From contig NZ_JABEKV010000002.1 in assembly GCF_013283645.1 (NCBI RefSeq), positions 1,433,798-1,497,797 on the forward strand: a stretch of DNA of 64,000 nt. The letters are read 5' to 3'. The notes under the pieces were generated by a model. It was not told the DNA's origin. It was given only the letters and a program-made list of their open reading frames with translations, and searched no databases. Position numbers and translations under genes: made by a program. Shown in pieces: positions 44,276 through 52,292 of the stretch. The stretch's first letter is position 1. Each line of letters begins with the position of its first letter. Source of the stretch: Sinorhizobium psoraleae (GTDB taxonomy: Bacteria; Pseudomonadota; Alphaproteobacteria; Rhizobiales; Rhizobiaceae).

Positions 44276-45819
44276 TCTGCAAGCTCCAATGTTTCCGCCG
44301 CCAGTCTGCGGCTGACCTTGCCTGTGTCGGTCTTCGGGAGTTCGGTGCGAAATTCGACGATCTTCGGCACCATGAAATCCTCAAGATGGCGAGCGCAGTG
44401 ACGGATGATGTCTTTCTTGCTCAGCGCCGGGTCCGAAAGAACGACGAGCGCGCCGATCGCAGCGCCAAGCACCGGATCGGGGACGCCGATGACGACGGCT
44501 TCCGCGATTCCCGGATGGGCATGCAGCACCGTCTCGACCTCCTTCGGCGCCACCTTTTCTCCGCGCGTCTTGATGATGTCGTCCTTGCGGCCGACAAAAT
44601 AGAGGAAGCCTTCCTCGTCCGCGCGGAAGAGATCACCTGTATGAAGCACCTTTTCCCAGGGGTTCGGGCCGGGACGCAGCATGCGCTCGGTCGCTGCGTC
44701 GTTGCGCCAGTATCCTTGCATCACATGCGGGCCGCGGATCACCAGTTCGCCCGGAACGCCTGGCGGCACACGGTTTCCCTCGTCGTCGACGACGAAAGCT
44801 TCGGTGTTGGGAATGGCGATGCCGACAGATCCGGGTCGGCGATCCAACTCTTCAGGCGGCAGATAGGTGCAGCGCTTGCATTCCGTCAGGCCGTACATGG
44901 AATAAAGCCGCGCGCTGGGAAAGAGCTCGCGGAGCCTGGCGATATGCGCCGGCGGCAAGGCCGCAGCGGTATTGGAGAGATAGCGAAGGCTGGGCAGGAA
45001 CCCCGGCTCGAGATCGCGCATCTGCAAGATCATCGCGGCCATCGTCGGCACCAGCGGAAAGCCGGTTACGCCTTCGGCACGGATCCGCTCGAAGATCGCC
45101 TGTGGAAATGCGAAGGACTTTTCGAGAACCAGCGTCGCGCCAAGCCTGATGGCCATCAGGAGCTGATAAAGGCCGTAATCGAAGGCAAGCGGCAGGACAT
45201 TGAGGATGACGTCGTCCGGCGTGTTGCGGAGATAGGTGGTGATCGACTCCGAAGCCGCATCGATATTGCGATGCGTCATCATCACTCCCTTGGGCCTGCC
45301 GGTCGAGCCCGAGGTGTAGATCAGCATAGCGAGGTCGACATCGATGCCGCCATGAAGAACCGGCAGGGGTTCGGACGCCAGGCATTCCTCGAACGACGCC
45401 GCTCCTTCGGGTGTGCGGCCACTCGCGGCCGCCGTGGCGGCGACAAAGAGCGGCGCAGCAGCGTGAAGCATGCGCGCTTCCGTGACGATCGGCATCAGCT
45501 TGGCCTGGGTCAGGATCGCCGCTGCCTCGCAATCGCCGATGATATAGGCGAGCTTGTCGGCCTTGGTCGACGCGTTGATCGGGCTGAAGGTGGCGCCGGC
45601 CTTGAGGGTCGCGAAAATCGAAACCGCCGCCTCCCAGCAATTGTCCATGAAAACAAGGACCCGGTCGTTCCGCTTGACGCCATTTGCTTGAAGAGCGGCG
45701 GCGAGACGGGTCGAGAGCTCATCGAGCTCGTCGTACCGCAGCCGCTTACGCTCGGTGACGAGCGCCGTCTTGCCTCCGTTTGCTCCGGCGTTCCTGATGA
45801 GAAATTGCTCGAACCGCAT
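44272..45819 (-). CDS. AMP-forming acyl/amino-acid ligase
   Basis: This 515-residue enzyme belongs to the ANL family (acyl-CoA ligase, NRPS adenylation, luciferase). The ATP-binding loop is MLIYTSGSTGRPKGVMMTHR, the core has YSMYGLTECKRCTYL, the hinge region has LFRADEEGFLYFVGRKDDII and the C-terminal Lys lies in PKTDTGKVSR. With an acyl carrier protein gene 28 bp upstream, it probably loads an acid onto that carrier. Related ligases occur next to AsnB-like proteins in exosortase-associated EPS loci. The start is the ATG at 45819. Confidence 0.88.
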   Translation of the reverse strand: MRFEQFLIRNAGANGGKTALVTERKRLRYDELDELSTRLAAALQANGVKRNDRVLVFMDNCWEAAVSIFATLKAGATFSPINASTKADKLAYIIGDCEAAAILTQAKLMPIVTEARMLHAAAPLFVAATAAASGRTPEGAASFEECLASEPLPVLHGGIDVDLAMLIYTSGSTGRPKGVMMTHRNIDAASESITTYLRNTPDDVILNVLPLAFDYGLYQLLMAIRLGATLVLEKSFAFPQAIFERIRAEGVTGFPLVPTMAAMILQMRDLEPGFLPSLRYLSNTAAALPPAHIARLRELFPSARLYSMYGLTECKRCTYLPPEELDRRPGSVGIAIPNTEAFVVDDEGNRVPPGVPGELVIRGPHVMQGYWRNDAATERMLRPGPNPWEKVLHTGDLFRADEEGFLYFVGRKDDIIKTRGEKVAPKEVETVLHAHPGIAEAVVIGVPDPVLGAAIGALVVLSDPALSKKDIIRHCARHLEDFMVPKIVEFRTELPKTDTGKVSRRLAAETLELAE

Positions 45820-45847
45820 GCGCGTGACGCCCCCAACCAGCCGCCGT

Positions 45848-46114
45848 CTATGCCGAGACCGGCACGGCGCTCTTCGCCGCGATGAATGCGGAAATGCGTG
45901 CCAAAGTATCGAGGTTTGCCGGGACGATATCCGCATCGGCCATGGCGATGCCGAAGCGGTCCTCGATGAAGGCCACGAGTTCCAGAACGCCGGTCGAATC
46001 GATGATGTCATTCTCGATCAGCGATGCGGTGTCGGCGAGCTCGTAAGACGTGTCGCCGAAGAGAAAATTCTCGACGATGAACGCCTTGACGCTGTCCTTG
46101 ATCGTTTCTGTCAT
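45848..46114 (-). CDS. acyl carrier protein
   Basis: This 88-residue protein is a four-helix carrier protein. The phosphopantetheine attachment Ser is in NDIIDSTGVLELVAFIE (motif DST instead of the usual DSL). It sits between the asparagine-synthase-like gene and the AMP-forming ligase gene on the same strand, with short gaps of 23 and 28 bp. It is therefore a dedicated carrier for the acid activated by the ligase, not the fatty-acid AcpP. Confidence 0.92.
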   Translation of the reverse strand: MTETIKDSVKAFIVENFLFGDTSYELADTASLIENDIIDSTGVLELVAFIEDRFGIAMADADIVPANLDTLARISAFIAAKSAVPVSA

Positions 46115-46137
46115 GTGTCATCCCTTTCCGTCTGGTT

Positions 46138-48075
46138 TCAGGCGGCCTCCGCCGCGCGGATGTTGGTACCGGTGAATGTCTGCAGCCACAGTTGCGTCGA
46201 CAGGATGCCGACGAAAGCCGCGTTGTCGCGGAAGCCCGAGGCCGGACGCGCCCGGCACTTCTCGCAAAGTTTCGCGACGGCCTTTGCGTTGAAGAGACCG
46301 CCGGCGGCAATCGCCTCTTCGCCCATCGCGGTGCGAACATAGTCGAGCTCGCCCGGGCCGCTGAACGAATGGCTGTCCGGCGCGCGATAGGGTTGCTTCG
46401 TCCGCTTGCCGATCGAGGGCGGCAAAAGATCCTTTGTCGCCTCACGCAAAATGTGTTTTTCAACCAGACCCTTGAGCTTCATTTCCGGCGGCAGTCCCGC
46501 GGCGAATTCGACGAGACGGTGATCGAGGAAGGGGAAGCGGCCTTCGACGCCATGGGCCATGGCCATGCGGTCGCCCTGGCTCGAAAGGATGTAGCCCGGC
46601 AGAAGGAAACGGCTTTCGAGATATTGCGCCTGATGCAGCGGATGCCAGCGGCCGAAGGCTTCGGGCAACCGGCCGACGAGTTCATCGGCAGCGTCGTAAC
46701 CCGCCAGCTTGGCGCGCATATCGCCGGAGAAGAACATCTTCGTCGCCGCCGTCCCCTTGAGTCGCGGGCGATGCGAAAAGAGCGGGTCGTCAAGCGGGTC
46801 GTCCCCGGCGCCGAAAAACGCCGCCAGATATTCGGGCGACTGCTGCTTGAGGCCCGGCAGGTAGGGATAGAGCTTGCGGAACAGGTGGGGCCGCATGCGC
46901 GAGTCGGGCTGCCGGCCGCAGAAGCGGCGCACGCGCGTTTCCTTGAAGATGTCGTAGCCCGCGAAAACTTCGTCCGCCCCCTCCCCTGTGAGCACCACCT
47001 TCAGGCCGGAATCGCGCACCAGGCCGGAGAGTTGGTACAAGGGTGCCGGTGCAGTTCGAAGCACCGGCCTTTCGGCAAAACGGATGACATCCGGAAAAAC
47101 CCTGGCGATATCCCCTGCTCGGCAGGCAACCGCCCTGTGGTCGGTGCCGAGAGCGGCGGCCATTTCGTTCTGAAAGGCGCTCTCGTCATGTTCGGCGCTG
47201 TCGAAGGTCACGGAAAAGGTTCGAAGGCCCTGCGGCGCCATGCCGGCGGCGAGCGCTGAGACGATGGACGAATCGAGACCGCCCGACAGGTAGGAGCCGA
47301 CCGGCACGTCGGCCCGCATGCGGATGCGCGTCGCGTCGGTCAGGAGTGCGCGCAACTCCTCGGCAGCCTGACCTTCGTGCGTATGCCGAGGCGGAGCATC
47401 CCGATCCGGAAACTCGAGCCTCCAATAGGCCCGTGTCGCCACGCCGCGCTCGTCGGCGATCATCAGGGTCGCGGGCTCCAGTTCCCAGATATCCCGGAAC
47501 GGCGTCCGCGGTGCGATCGGCGCCCACAGCGTGAAGATCTGATCGAGGGCGATGGGGTCGATCTCTGCGGACAGGCCGGGGACTTGAAGAAGCGCCTTGA
47601 CCTCGGAGGCGAAATAGAACGTTCCCCCCTGCATCGTATAAAACAGGGGCCGGACCCCCATGCGGTCACGCGCCAGCATCATCCGCCGGCGGCGATTGTC
47701 CCATAGGGCGAAGGCAAAGTCGCCGTTTAGGCGTGACACGCAGTCCTCGCCCATTTCATCGTAAAGATGGAGAATGACCTCCGTGTCGCTGGACGTGCGG
47801 AAGCGGCGGCCCTTGGCGCGAAGCTCGTCGCGCAGTTCGACATAGTTGAAGATCTCGCCGTTGAAGGCGATCGTCAGTTCGCCGGTGGCATCGGACATGG
47901 GCTGCTGGCCATCTCCGAGCCCGACTATCGACAACCTGACATGGCCGAGACCGGCTTGCGGCGCGGTAAACACGCCTTCTTCATCGGGACCGCGATGGGC
48001 AATCGCGGCCGTCATCTTTTCGAGAAGAGCCCTTCCATCCGGAACAGAACCGAAATAGCCACCAAAACCGCACAT
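46138..48075 (-). CDS. asnB: asparagine synthase-like glutamine amidotransferase
   Basis: This 645-residue protein has an N-terminal glutaminase domain with the nucleophile Cys2 (MCGFGGYFG) and AHRGPDEEG, and a C-terminal synthetase domain with the PP-loop SYLSGGLDSSIVSAL. It would use glutamine and ATP to turn a carboxylate into an amide. It starts the operon asnB > ACP > ligase > nadE-like. Proteins of this length and neighbourhood are common in EPS loci, where they may amidate sugar acids or carrier-bound acids and do not simply make asparagine. Confidence 0.9.
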   Translation of the reverse strand: MCGFGGYFGSVPDGRALLEKMTAAIAHRGPDEEGVFTAPQAGLGHVRLSIVGLGDGQQPMSDATGELTIAFNGEIFNYVELRDELRAKGRRFRTSSDTEVILHLYDEMGEDCVSRLNGDFAFALWDNRRRRMMLARDRMGVRPLFYTMQGGTFYFASEVKALLQVPGLSAEIDPIALDQIFTLWAPIAPRTPFRDIWELEPATLMIADERGVATRAYWRLEFPDRDAPPRHTHEGQAAEELRALLTDATRIRMRADVPVGSYLSGGLDSSIVSALAAGMAPQGLRTFSVTFDSAEHDESAFQNEMAAALGTDHRAVACRAGDIARVFPDVIRFAERPVLRTAPAPLYQLSGLVRDSGLKVVLTGEGADEVFAGYDIFKETRVRRFCGRQPDSRMRPHLFRKLYPYLPGLKQQSPEYLAAFFGAGDDPLDDPLFSHRPRLKGTAATKMFFSGDMRAKLAGYDAADELVGRLPEAFGRWHPLHQAQYLESRFLLPGYILSSQGDRMAMAHGVEGRFPFLDHRLVEFAAGLPPEMKLKGLVEKHILREATKDLLPPSIGKRTKQPYRAPDSHSFSGPGELDYVRTAMGEEAIAAGGLFNAKAVAKLCEKCRARPASGFRDNAAFVGILSTQLWLQTFTGTNIRAAEAA

Positions 48076-48550
48076 GACGAAACACTCTCACGCCCGCTGA
48101 CAACAGCGCAAAACATAGACCGGGTCTCGACAGCAAGAGTTTAACTGTCGAGTGTTTTCATTGGGATGGTAAATTATTCAGGACCGAAGAAAAAATGCAG
48201 TTCTCATGCGGTCCAACAATACAAGCTCGACTCTTCAGTCCTTTCTTAAAATTTTACACAATTTCTCAATTAATGTTTATTTCCGAAATCAACGGAACAA
48301 CATGGATAGGTGCGCTTCAAGCGCCCCAAAATCTGTCTGTTGCGCGACTTATATTATCATTAATGATTTTTTAACAGCTTCGGCAACATCGATACGCGGA
48401 CAACCTGGGTTTGTGGTTAACGCTGCGTGCCGCTCGATCCGCAACGCGCGCCGTCTTCGATACGATCGACATGAAGCCGTGGAGCGGTATTGCCGGCTGG
48501 AGCAATTCCCGGAAGGCCCGTAACGCTTTTCCGTCCGGAGTTATGTCACT
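48076..48550. other. 475-bp non-coding, partly AT-rich region upstream of asnB-like gene
   Basis: No gene is supported here. Bases about 48160-48380 are clearly richer in A and T than the rest of the window, with runs such as TTCTTAAAATTTTACACAAT. The region must hold the promoter of the asnB-like operon on the minus strand. The right end carries a type 2 dispersed repeat (48500-48543). A possible 105-codon plus-strand reading frame has no recognisable features. Confidence 0.7.
48500..48543. repeat. dispersed palindromic repeat (type 2), copy C
   Basis: This copy is in the opposite orientation to copies A and B: GAGCAATTCCCGGAA, then TTTTCCGTCCGGAGTTATG. It starts 7 bp behind the ogt stop codon. 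The inner TCCGTCCGGA palindrome is conserved. Confidence 0.65.
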
Positions 48551-49114
48551 CTAAAAGCCAAACGAATGTTGTGCAGGCTCTGGAGCGCCGACATGGACGC
48601 CCTCCAGCTCGAGCATGTGCGTCTTGGCCGATGCGCCGCCCGGCGCCGAAAAACCGCCGATCTTGCCGCCAGCGGCCAGGACGCGGTGACAGGGAATGAT
48701 CAGCGGAACTGGATTCTTCGCCATGGCTTGGCCAACCTCTCGCGCCGCTTCCGGTCCGGCGCCGAGTTCCTTCGCCAACGCACCATAGGTGGTCGTCTGC
48801 CCCCAACGGACGCGCCGCGCTGCTGCATAAACCTCCCCGAAGAACGTGTCCTGCCCGGCGAGATCGAGCCTGAAGCCGGAGAAATCCGTTTCTTGCCCCT
48901 CGAAGTAGCGCTTTGCGGCCGCGACTGCTTCAAGCACGTCGGGCGTAGGGGTACCGGGTTCGGCATCCGGCAGGCGACGCAGCAGAATTCGCTCCGTCGC
49001 GCCGGCGCTTTTTGTCGGCAGCTGGAAGCGCGTAATGCCATGGCCGCTCCAGGCGATGCCGCAGAAACCACCTGCGGTTTCGAAGATGAAGTAATGGTGC
49101 ACTGTCGGTGCCAT
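48551..49114 (-). CDS. ogt: methylated-DNA-protein cysteine methyltransferase
   Basis: This 187-residue protein repairs O6-alkylguanine by moving the alkyl group to its own Cys in the motif IPCHRVLAAGGKIGGFSAPG. The helix-turn-helix DNA-binding part precedes it (TTYGALAKELGAGPEAAREV). It is the single-domain Ogt type without the Ada N-terminal domain. I chose the ATG at 49114; a GTG one codon earlier also fits the GGAGG ribosome site. It seems to be transcribed alone. Confidence 0.93.
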   Translation of the reverse strand: MAPTVHHYFIFETAGGFCGIAWSGHGITRFQLPTKSAGATERILLRRLPDAEPGTPTPDVLEAVAAAKRYFEGQETDFSGFRLDLAGQDTFFGEVYAAARRVRWGQTTTYGALAKELGAGPEAAREVGQAMAKNPVPLIIPCHRVLAAGGKIGGFSAPGGASAKTHMLELEGVHVGAPEPAQHSFGF

Positions 49115-49320
49115 CACGTGAGCCTCCGCATTTCCGATGACATAAGAATCGTGTGTCCGGCCGGCGACTTCAACCCGTTTTCAGCGTCGGCCGACATGCG
49201 CGGTGCCTTGCGGACGGGCTATGTCGAGCCCGCAGGGATTTGTAAGGTCTCAATGCACTCGCGGCGGAATAGAAGTCGCGCGGTTCCGTTTCTCCCATCC
49301 TATTCAACTGGAGAACCGGA

Positions 49321-50034
49321 ATGTTTCACTTACCGAAGAAAGAAACGCGGGTGATCCGCTTTCTGTGCCGTCCGGAGGACAACGGCGTTATCGCGGCGCC
49401 TCTCCCTGCCAAATCGGTTCTACCGGACTGGTTCCGGAAGCTGCCGGCAGTCGATCAAACGCATCTGTCGACGACCAACAATGGTCTGACGGTCAAACGC
49501 TGCATGCCCTTTCTCGATGCCATGACCACGGGCTGGATCCTGCCGCTCGCGGCGACCGTCAGGTTGGAAATCAAGGATGGCGGCCGCAGCGTCGAGGCAG
49601 GCTGGGAATTCGACCGGGTCATGGTCAGCAATCATGGTGCCCATCAGGTAGCGGGAAACCCGAGAGAGCCGTCGCCACCGTGCAAGTTTCACAACTACTG
49701 GTCCATCCGCACGCCGCCCGGCTGGAGCTGCCTGTTTCTGCCGCCCCTCAACCGGGCGGGGCAACCGTTCGAATGCGTTGCCGGCGTCGTCGATACCGAC
49801 ACCTACGCCTCTCATATCCACTTTCCGTTCTTCGCGACGGCGCCCGATGGACTTTACGCCATCGAAAAGGGGACGCCGCTCGTGCAGGTTATACCGTTCC
49901 GCCGCGCTGATGCGGCCGTCACGGCAGACATCCGCGCCGAAACGCGCAACGAAGCCATGGAGCGAGAGACAATCCACCGAAACACGATCGCCGGAGCCGG
50001 CTGGTATCGTAAGACGGCGCGCGCCGCTCGTTGA
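49321..50034 (+). CDS. conserved-looking protein of unknown function
   Basis: I do not recognise this 237-residue protein with certainty. It has no signal peptide or membrane segment. It is rich in Pro, Trp and Phe with a pattern such as KSVLPDWFRKLPAV, CKFHNYWSIRTPPGWSCLF and VQVIPFRR, which suggests a compact beta-rich fold resembling uncharacterised proteins of phages and bacteria. A ribosome site (CTGGAGAA) precedes the ATG and a perfect terminator follows at 50056, so it is a single-gene unit. Codon use looks like its neighbours. Confidence 0.75.
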   Translation: MFHLPKKETRVIRFLCRPEDNGVIAAPLPAKSVLPDWFRKLPAVDQTHLSTTNNGLTVKRCMPFLDAMTTGWILPLAATVRLEIKDGGRSVEAGWEFDRVMVSNHGAHQVAGNPREPSPPCKFHNYWSIRTPPGWSCLFLPPLNRAGQPFECVAGVVDTDTYASHIHFPFFATAPDGLYAIEKGTPLVQVIPFRRADAAVTADIRAETRNEAMERETIHRNTIAGAGWYRKTARAAR

Positions 50035-50055
50035 ACTTTCGAGCGGTCAAACAAA

Positions 50056-50089
50056 GGGGGCCGGATCGATTGTCCGGCCCCCTCTTCTT
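50056..50089 (+). terminator. Rho-independent terminator
   Basis: A perfect 10-bp stem, GGGGGCCGGA (50056-50065) against TCCGGCCCCC (50073-50082), with a 7-nt loop is followed by TCTTCTT. It lies 21 bp behind the preceding stop codon. Confidence 0.85.
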
Positions 50090-50100
50090 GCCGCGTCTTC

Positions 50101-50154
50101 GAATTGCTGCACGTTTCATCCTTAATTCGGCATCGATTCAAGGAAGCATGCAGC
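50101..50154. repeat. RIME-type element, copy 2 (second palindrome only)
   Basis: Only the GCTGCACGTTT...AAGCATGCAGC palindrome is present, with inner CCTTAATTCGGCATCGATTC. It lies directly behind the stop codon of the Asn-Ser-repeat protein gene on the minus strand. Confidence 0.7.
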
Positions 50155-50159
50155 GGATT

Positions 50160-50540
50160 TCAGCGCCACGCGCGCCACAACTTGCCTGGACGATACGACC
50201 GGTCAGAACTGTTCGAGCTCGAGTTGGACGAGCTGTTCGAGCTCGTGTTCGAGGAACTGTTCGAAGAACTGTTCGAGGACGAATTGGGGCTCGAGTTCGA
50301 GGAACTGTTGGAAGACGAGTTGGAACTCGAATTGCTCGACGAATTCGAACTCGAATTGGACGAACTGTTGCCGGCCACGATGATCTCGCCATCGCTCCGG
50401 CCAGCCGTGTGCGCGGTTTGCCTGGGCGAATTCTCGACGTCAGGATAGATCAACGGATGTTCCCTCGCCTCGGCCGCAGAACCTGCAAATGCTGCGAGGC
50501 TGGCGAGGAGCGCGGTGCTCAGCTTCCAATGCCTTTTCAT
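50160..50540 (-). CDS. secreted Asn-Ser tetrapeptide repeat protein
   Basis: This 126-residue protein has a signal peptide (about residues 1-26, ending GSAAEA) and a 30-residue linker, then 14 consecutive four-residue units of NSSS type (11 perfect; the others are NSSP, NTSS and NSSD). A short basic tail (YRPGKLWRAWR) ends it. Synonymous codons for Ser and Asn vary between units, so the repeat is kept at protein level. A ribosome site AAGGAGTAATGGC precedes the ATG. The repeat may be a flexible or heavily modified surface segment; function is unknown. Confidence 0.75.
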   Translation of the reverse strand: MKRHWKLSTALLASLAAFAGSAAEAREHPLIYPDVENSPRQTAHTAGRSDGEIIVAGNSSSNSSSNSSSNSSSNSSSNSSSNSSPNSSSNSSSNSSSNTSSNSSSNSSSNSSDRSYRPGKLWRAWR

Positions 50541-50618
50541 GCCATTACTCCTTCTGAAAATCGGACCGTTTCTTTCGGTCCGGTGGAGTAACGGGCGATC
50601 GGCGCCTCTATTCCATCA

Positions 50619-50722
50619 CTACAGCGCGCGTGTCTTATCAGACGCGCAGAGTTCGCAGCAGCACTTTGGATTTGCTGCACGTTTGCCCTTCAATCGGCTC
50701 CGATTCAAGAAAACAGGCAGCG
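50619..50722. repeat. RIME-type element, copy 3
   Basis: Both palindromes are present: CTACAGCGCGCGTGTC with GACGCGC, then GCTGCACGTTT with GGCAGC around CAATCGGCTCCGATTC. It fills the gap between the anti-sigma gene end and the upstream side of the repeat-protein gene. Confidence 0.75.
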
Positions 50723-50735
50723 GCATGCGCCGATC

Positions 50736-51518
50736 TCACCTTGGCGCGCTCTCGCGTAGATGGCTGAGAACCTGAGCCTCCTCCGCTGCCTCAAGCGGCG
50801 GCCCGGCATCGATCGCGGTGAGGTAGGCGTCGAGGGTCTCGGTGGACGATGCCGGCGCGTAACCGCCGCTGGCGCCGGGCGCAACGACGGCGAAGGTCAC
50901 GCGCCATTCGGCTCCGGTGCGGCACGCAACCGATACCACAGTCGAGCGGTCGGCCGAGTCCACTTCGAACTCTCGGCACAAAGTCTGTGCATTATCGCGG
51001 AACGTCGCTATCGCTCGAAAGCGCTGGTTGGAATCCGGCAATTGCCTTTCCTCGCCTGTGGCGACCGTCGCCAGCGCATCATCAAGCGCGGAGCCGCTGA
51101 TGCCGGCGACGTGCAAACCGCCGTCGAGCACCGCTTCCCCGCCGCCCCGCAGCCAATATCCGCCGATGCCGGCAACGACGACCACAAGAGAGGCGGCTAT
51201 GGGTGCGAGCCAGCGGTTCGCCCGACGGTGATTTGCAGCGCGCGGCGTGAAAGGCAGAACGCTGGCATCGGAAGCACTCTGCGTCTTCTCTTTGACCATT
51301 TTTTCGACGGCAGCCGAGAGTTCGGCCGGCAGCGGCTCGTCGAGAAGCGGCTTCATAGCCGTCTGTGCCGCCGCGCGCGTTTCGATGAAGAGCGCCACGC
51401 GCGAGACGAGTTCATCGTCCAGTTCCATCGCCCGCTCGAGCTCAGCGGACGTGTCGGCATCGAGCTCGCCGTCGGCGAAGCGCATGAGTATTTCGTCGGA
51501 AAAATCCGTTTTGGTCAT
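50736..51518 (-). CDS. anti-sigma factor, membrane-anchored
   Basis: This 260-residue protein begins with an anti-sigma-like helical domain (SDEILMRFADGELDADTSAE) and has a single membrane helix near residues 105-124 (WLAPIAASLVVVVAGIGGYW). The C-terminal half lies in the periplasm by topology. No zinc-binding His-Cys motif is present. Its ATG overlaps the sigma gene stop by 4 bp, the usual arrangement for a sigma/anti-sigma pair. It should hold the ECF sigma factor inactive until an envelope signal arrives. Confidence 0.85.
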   Translation of the reverse strand: MTKTDFSDEILMRFADGELDADTSAELERAMELDDELVSRVALFIETRAAAQTAMKPLLDEPLPAELSAAVEKMVKEKTQSASDASVLPFTPRAANHRRANRWLAPIAASLVVVVAGIGGYWLRGGGEAVLDGGLHVAGISGSALDDALATVATGEERQLPDSNQRFRAIATFRDNAQTLCREFEVDSADRSTVVSVACRTGAEWRVTFAVVAPGASGGYAPASSTETLDAYLTAIDAGPPLEAAEEAQVLSHLRESAPR

Positions 51519-52057
51519 TCCTTCACGTCCTTCATCACCTGAGAACGAGCGGTCGTCGCCGTTATTCCGGCGGCCTCGGCGAGATTCTTGCGCGCCCTCG
51601 CCAACCGGCTCATGACCGTTCCGATCGGAACGCCCAGCACGTCAGCCGCTTCGCGGTAGGAAAGCTCCTCGACACAGACCAGAAGCAGCACCTCGCGCTG
51701 CTCGTTCGGCAAGTCGGCGATCGCTTCAGCCACAGTGGTCAGAGTCAGGCGCGCCTCGGCATCGCGTTCTCCATGCGCTCCCGCGATATCCTGGCGTTCG
51801 GAAATATCGTCCTGCACGCCCATGGTCTTCTGCTTGCGCACCTGATCGATCCAGAGATTGCGGAGAATGCGAAACATCCAGGCGTCGAACCGCGTGCCCG
51901 GCTCGAAGCGCTCGGCACTGGCGAGCGCCCGTTCACAGGCCGCCTGCACCAGATCATCGGCGATATCACGCGAGCCGCAAAGCGATATGGCGAAGCGGCG
52001 CAGATTGGGCAGGAACGCTATCAGGCGTTCACCGACGTCTTTCACCGCACTGCTCAT
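51515..52057 (-). CDS. ECF-family RNA polymerase sigma factor
   Basis: This 180-residue protein has region 2 (ADDLVQAACERALASAERF, then FDAWMFRILRNLWIDQVRK) and region 4 (LPNEQREVLLLVCVEELSYR, then IGTVMSRLARARKNL), without regions 1 and 3, so it is an ECF sigma factor. I chose the ATG at 52057; an upstream start would add five residues. It overlaps the anti-sigma gene. The divergent gene at 52293 encodes an exported subtilase and may be part of its regulon. Confidence 0.9.
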   Translation of the reverse strand: MSSAVKDVGERLIAFLPNLRRFAISLCGSRDIADDLVQAACERALASAERFEPGTRFDAWMFRILRNLWIDQVRKQKTMGVQDDISERQDIAGAHGERDAEARLTLTTVAEAIADLPNEQREVLLLVCVEELSYREAADVLGVPIGTVMSRLARARKNLAEAAGITATTARSQVMKDVKE

Positions 52058-52086
52058 CCGGAAACTCCGCAATTCTGGCTACCGCT

Positions 52087-52177
52087 ACTTAAATCGGTGC
52101 CGATTCAACGATAAAACCATGCGGCAATTCAAAGTCTATAGCGACCTTTGTGCATCTGAGAAGACGCATTGCTATAG
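52087..52177. repeat. RIME-type element, copy 4, reverse orientation
   Basis: The two palindromes appear in reverse order: CTTAAATCGGTGCCGATTCA with a degenerate flank, then CTATAGCGACCTTTGTGC...GACGCATTGCTATAG. It lies in the 235-bp divergent region between the ECF sigma gene and the subtilase gene, so it occupies their shared promoter region. Confidence 0.7.
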
Positions 52178-52292
52178 AAGAGGGAATAGATCGACGACTC
52201 GACCGTTTCATTCCAATCTACCGGCACCGGCCGCCGCCGTACAAGGTATGCACCGCCTGTTTGAACACTGCCAAGCCGATCGAGGTTCTCGG

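Noticed and set aside
44272-45819. AMP-ligase as part of an NRPS
   Set aside because: There is no condensation domain and the carrier protein is separate; the order fits a stand-alone ligase-ACP pair.
28148-48075. Exosortase/PEP-CTERM system
   Set aside because: The AsnB-ligase-ACP trio and VanZ-like protein hinted at it, but no exosortase-like membrane protein or PEP-CTERM tail was found.
46138-48075. Plain housekeeping asparagine synthase
   Set aside because: Possible by domain content, but its tight link to ACP and ligase genes in a polysaccharide locus makes a dedicated role more likely.
48206-48523. Possible 105-residue gene upstream of ogt
   Set aside because: No ribosome site, no recognisable motif, and it runs through a dispersed repeat; composition looks non-coding.
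50104-50448. Open frame with many Glu and Leu residues opposite the Asn-Ser repeat gene
   Set aside because: It is the complement of the NSSS codons read in another frame; the opposite strand has a signal peptide and ribosome site, so this is a shadow.
51858-52292. N-terminal extension of the subtilase by 145 residues
   Set aside because: The extension overlaps the sigma gene and a RIME element and has no ribosome site; ATG at 52293 has one and gives a hydrophobic export signal.
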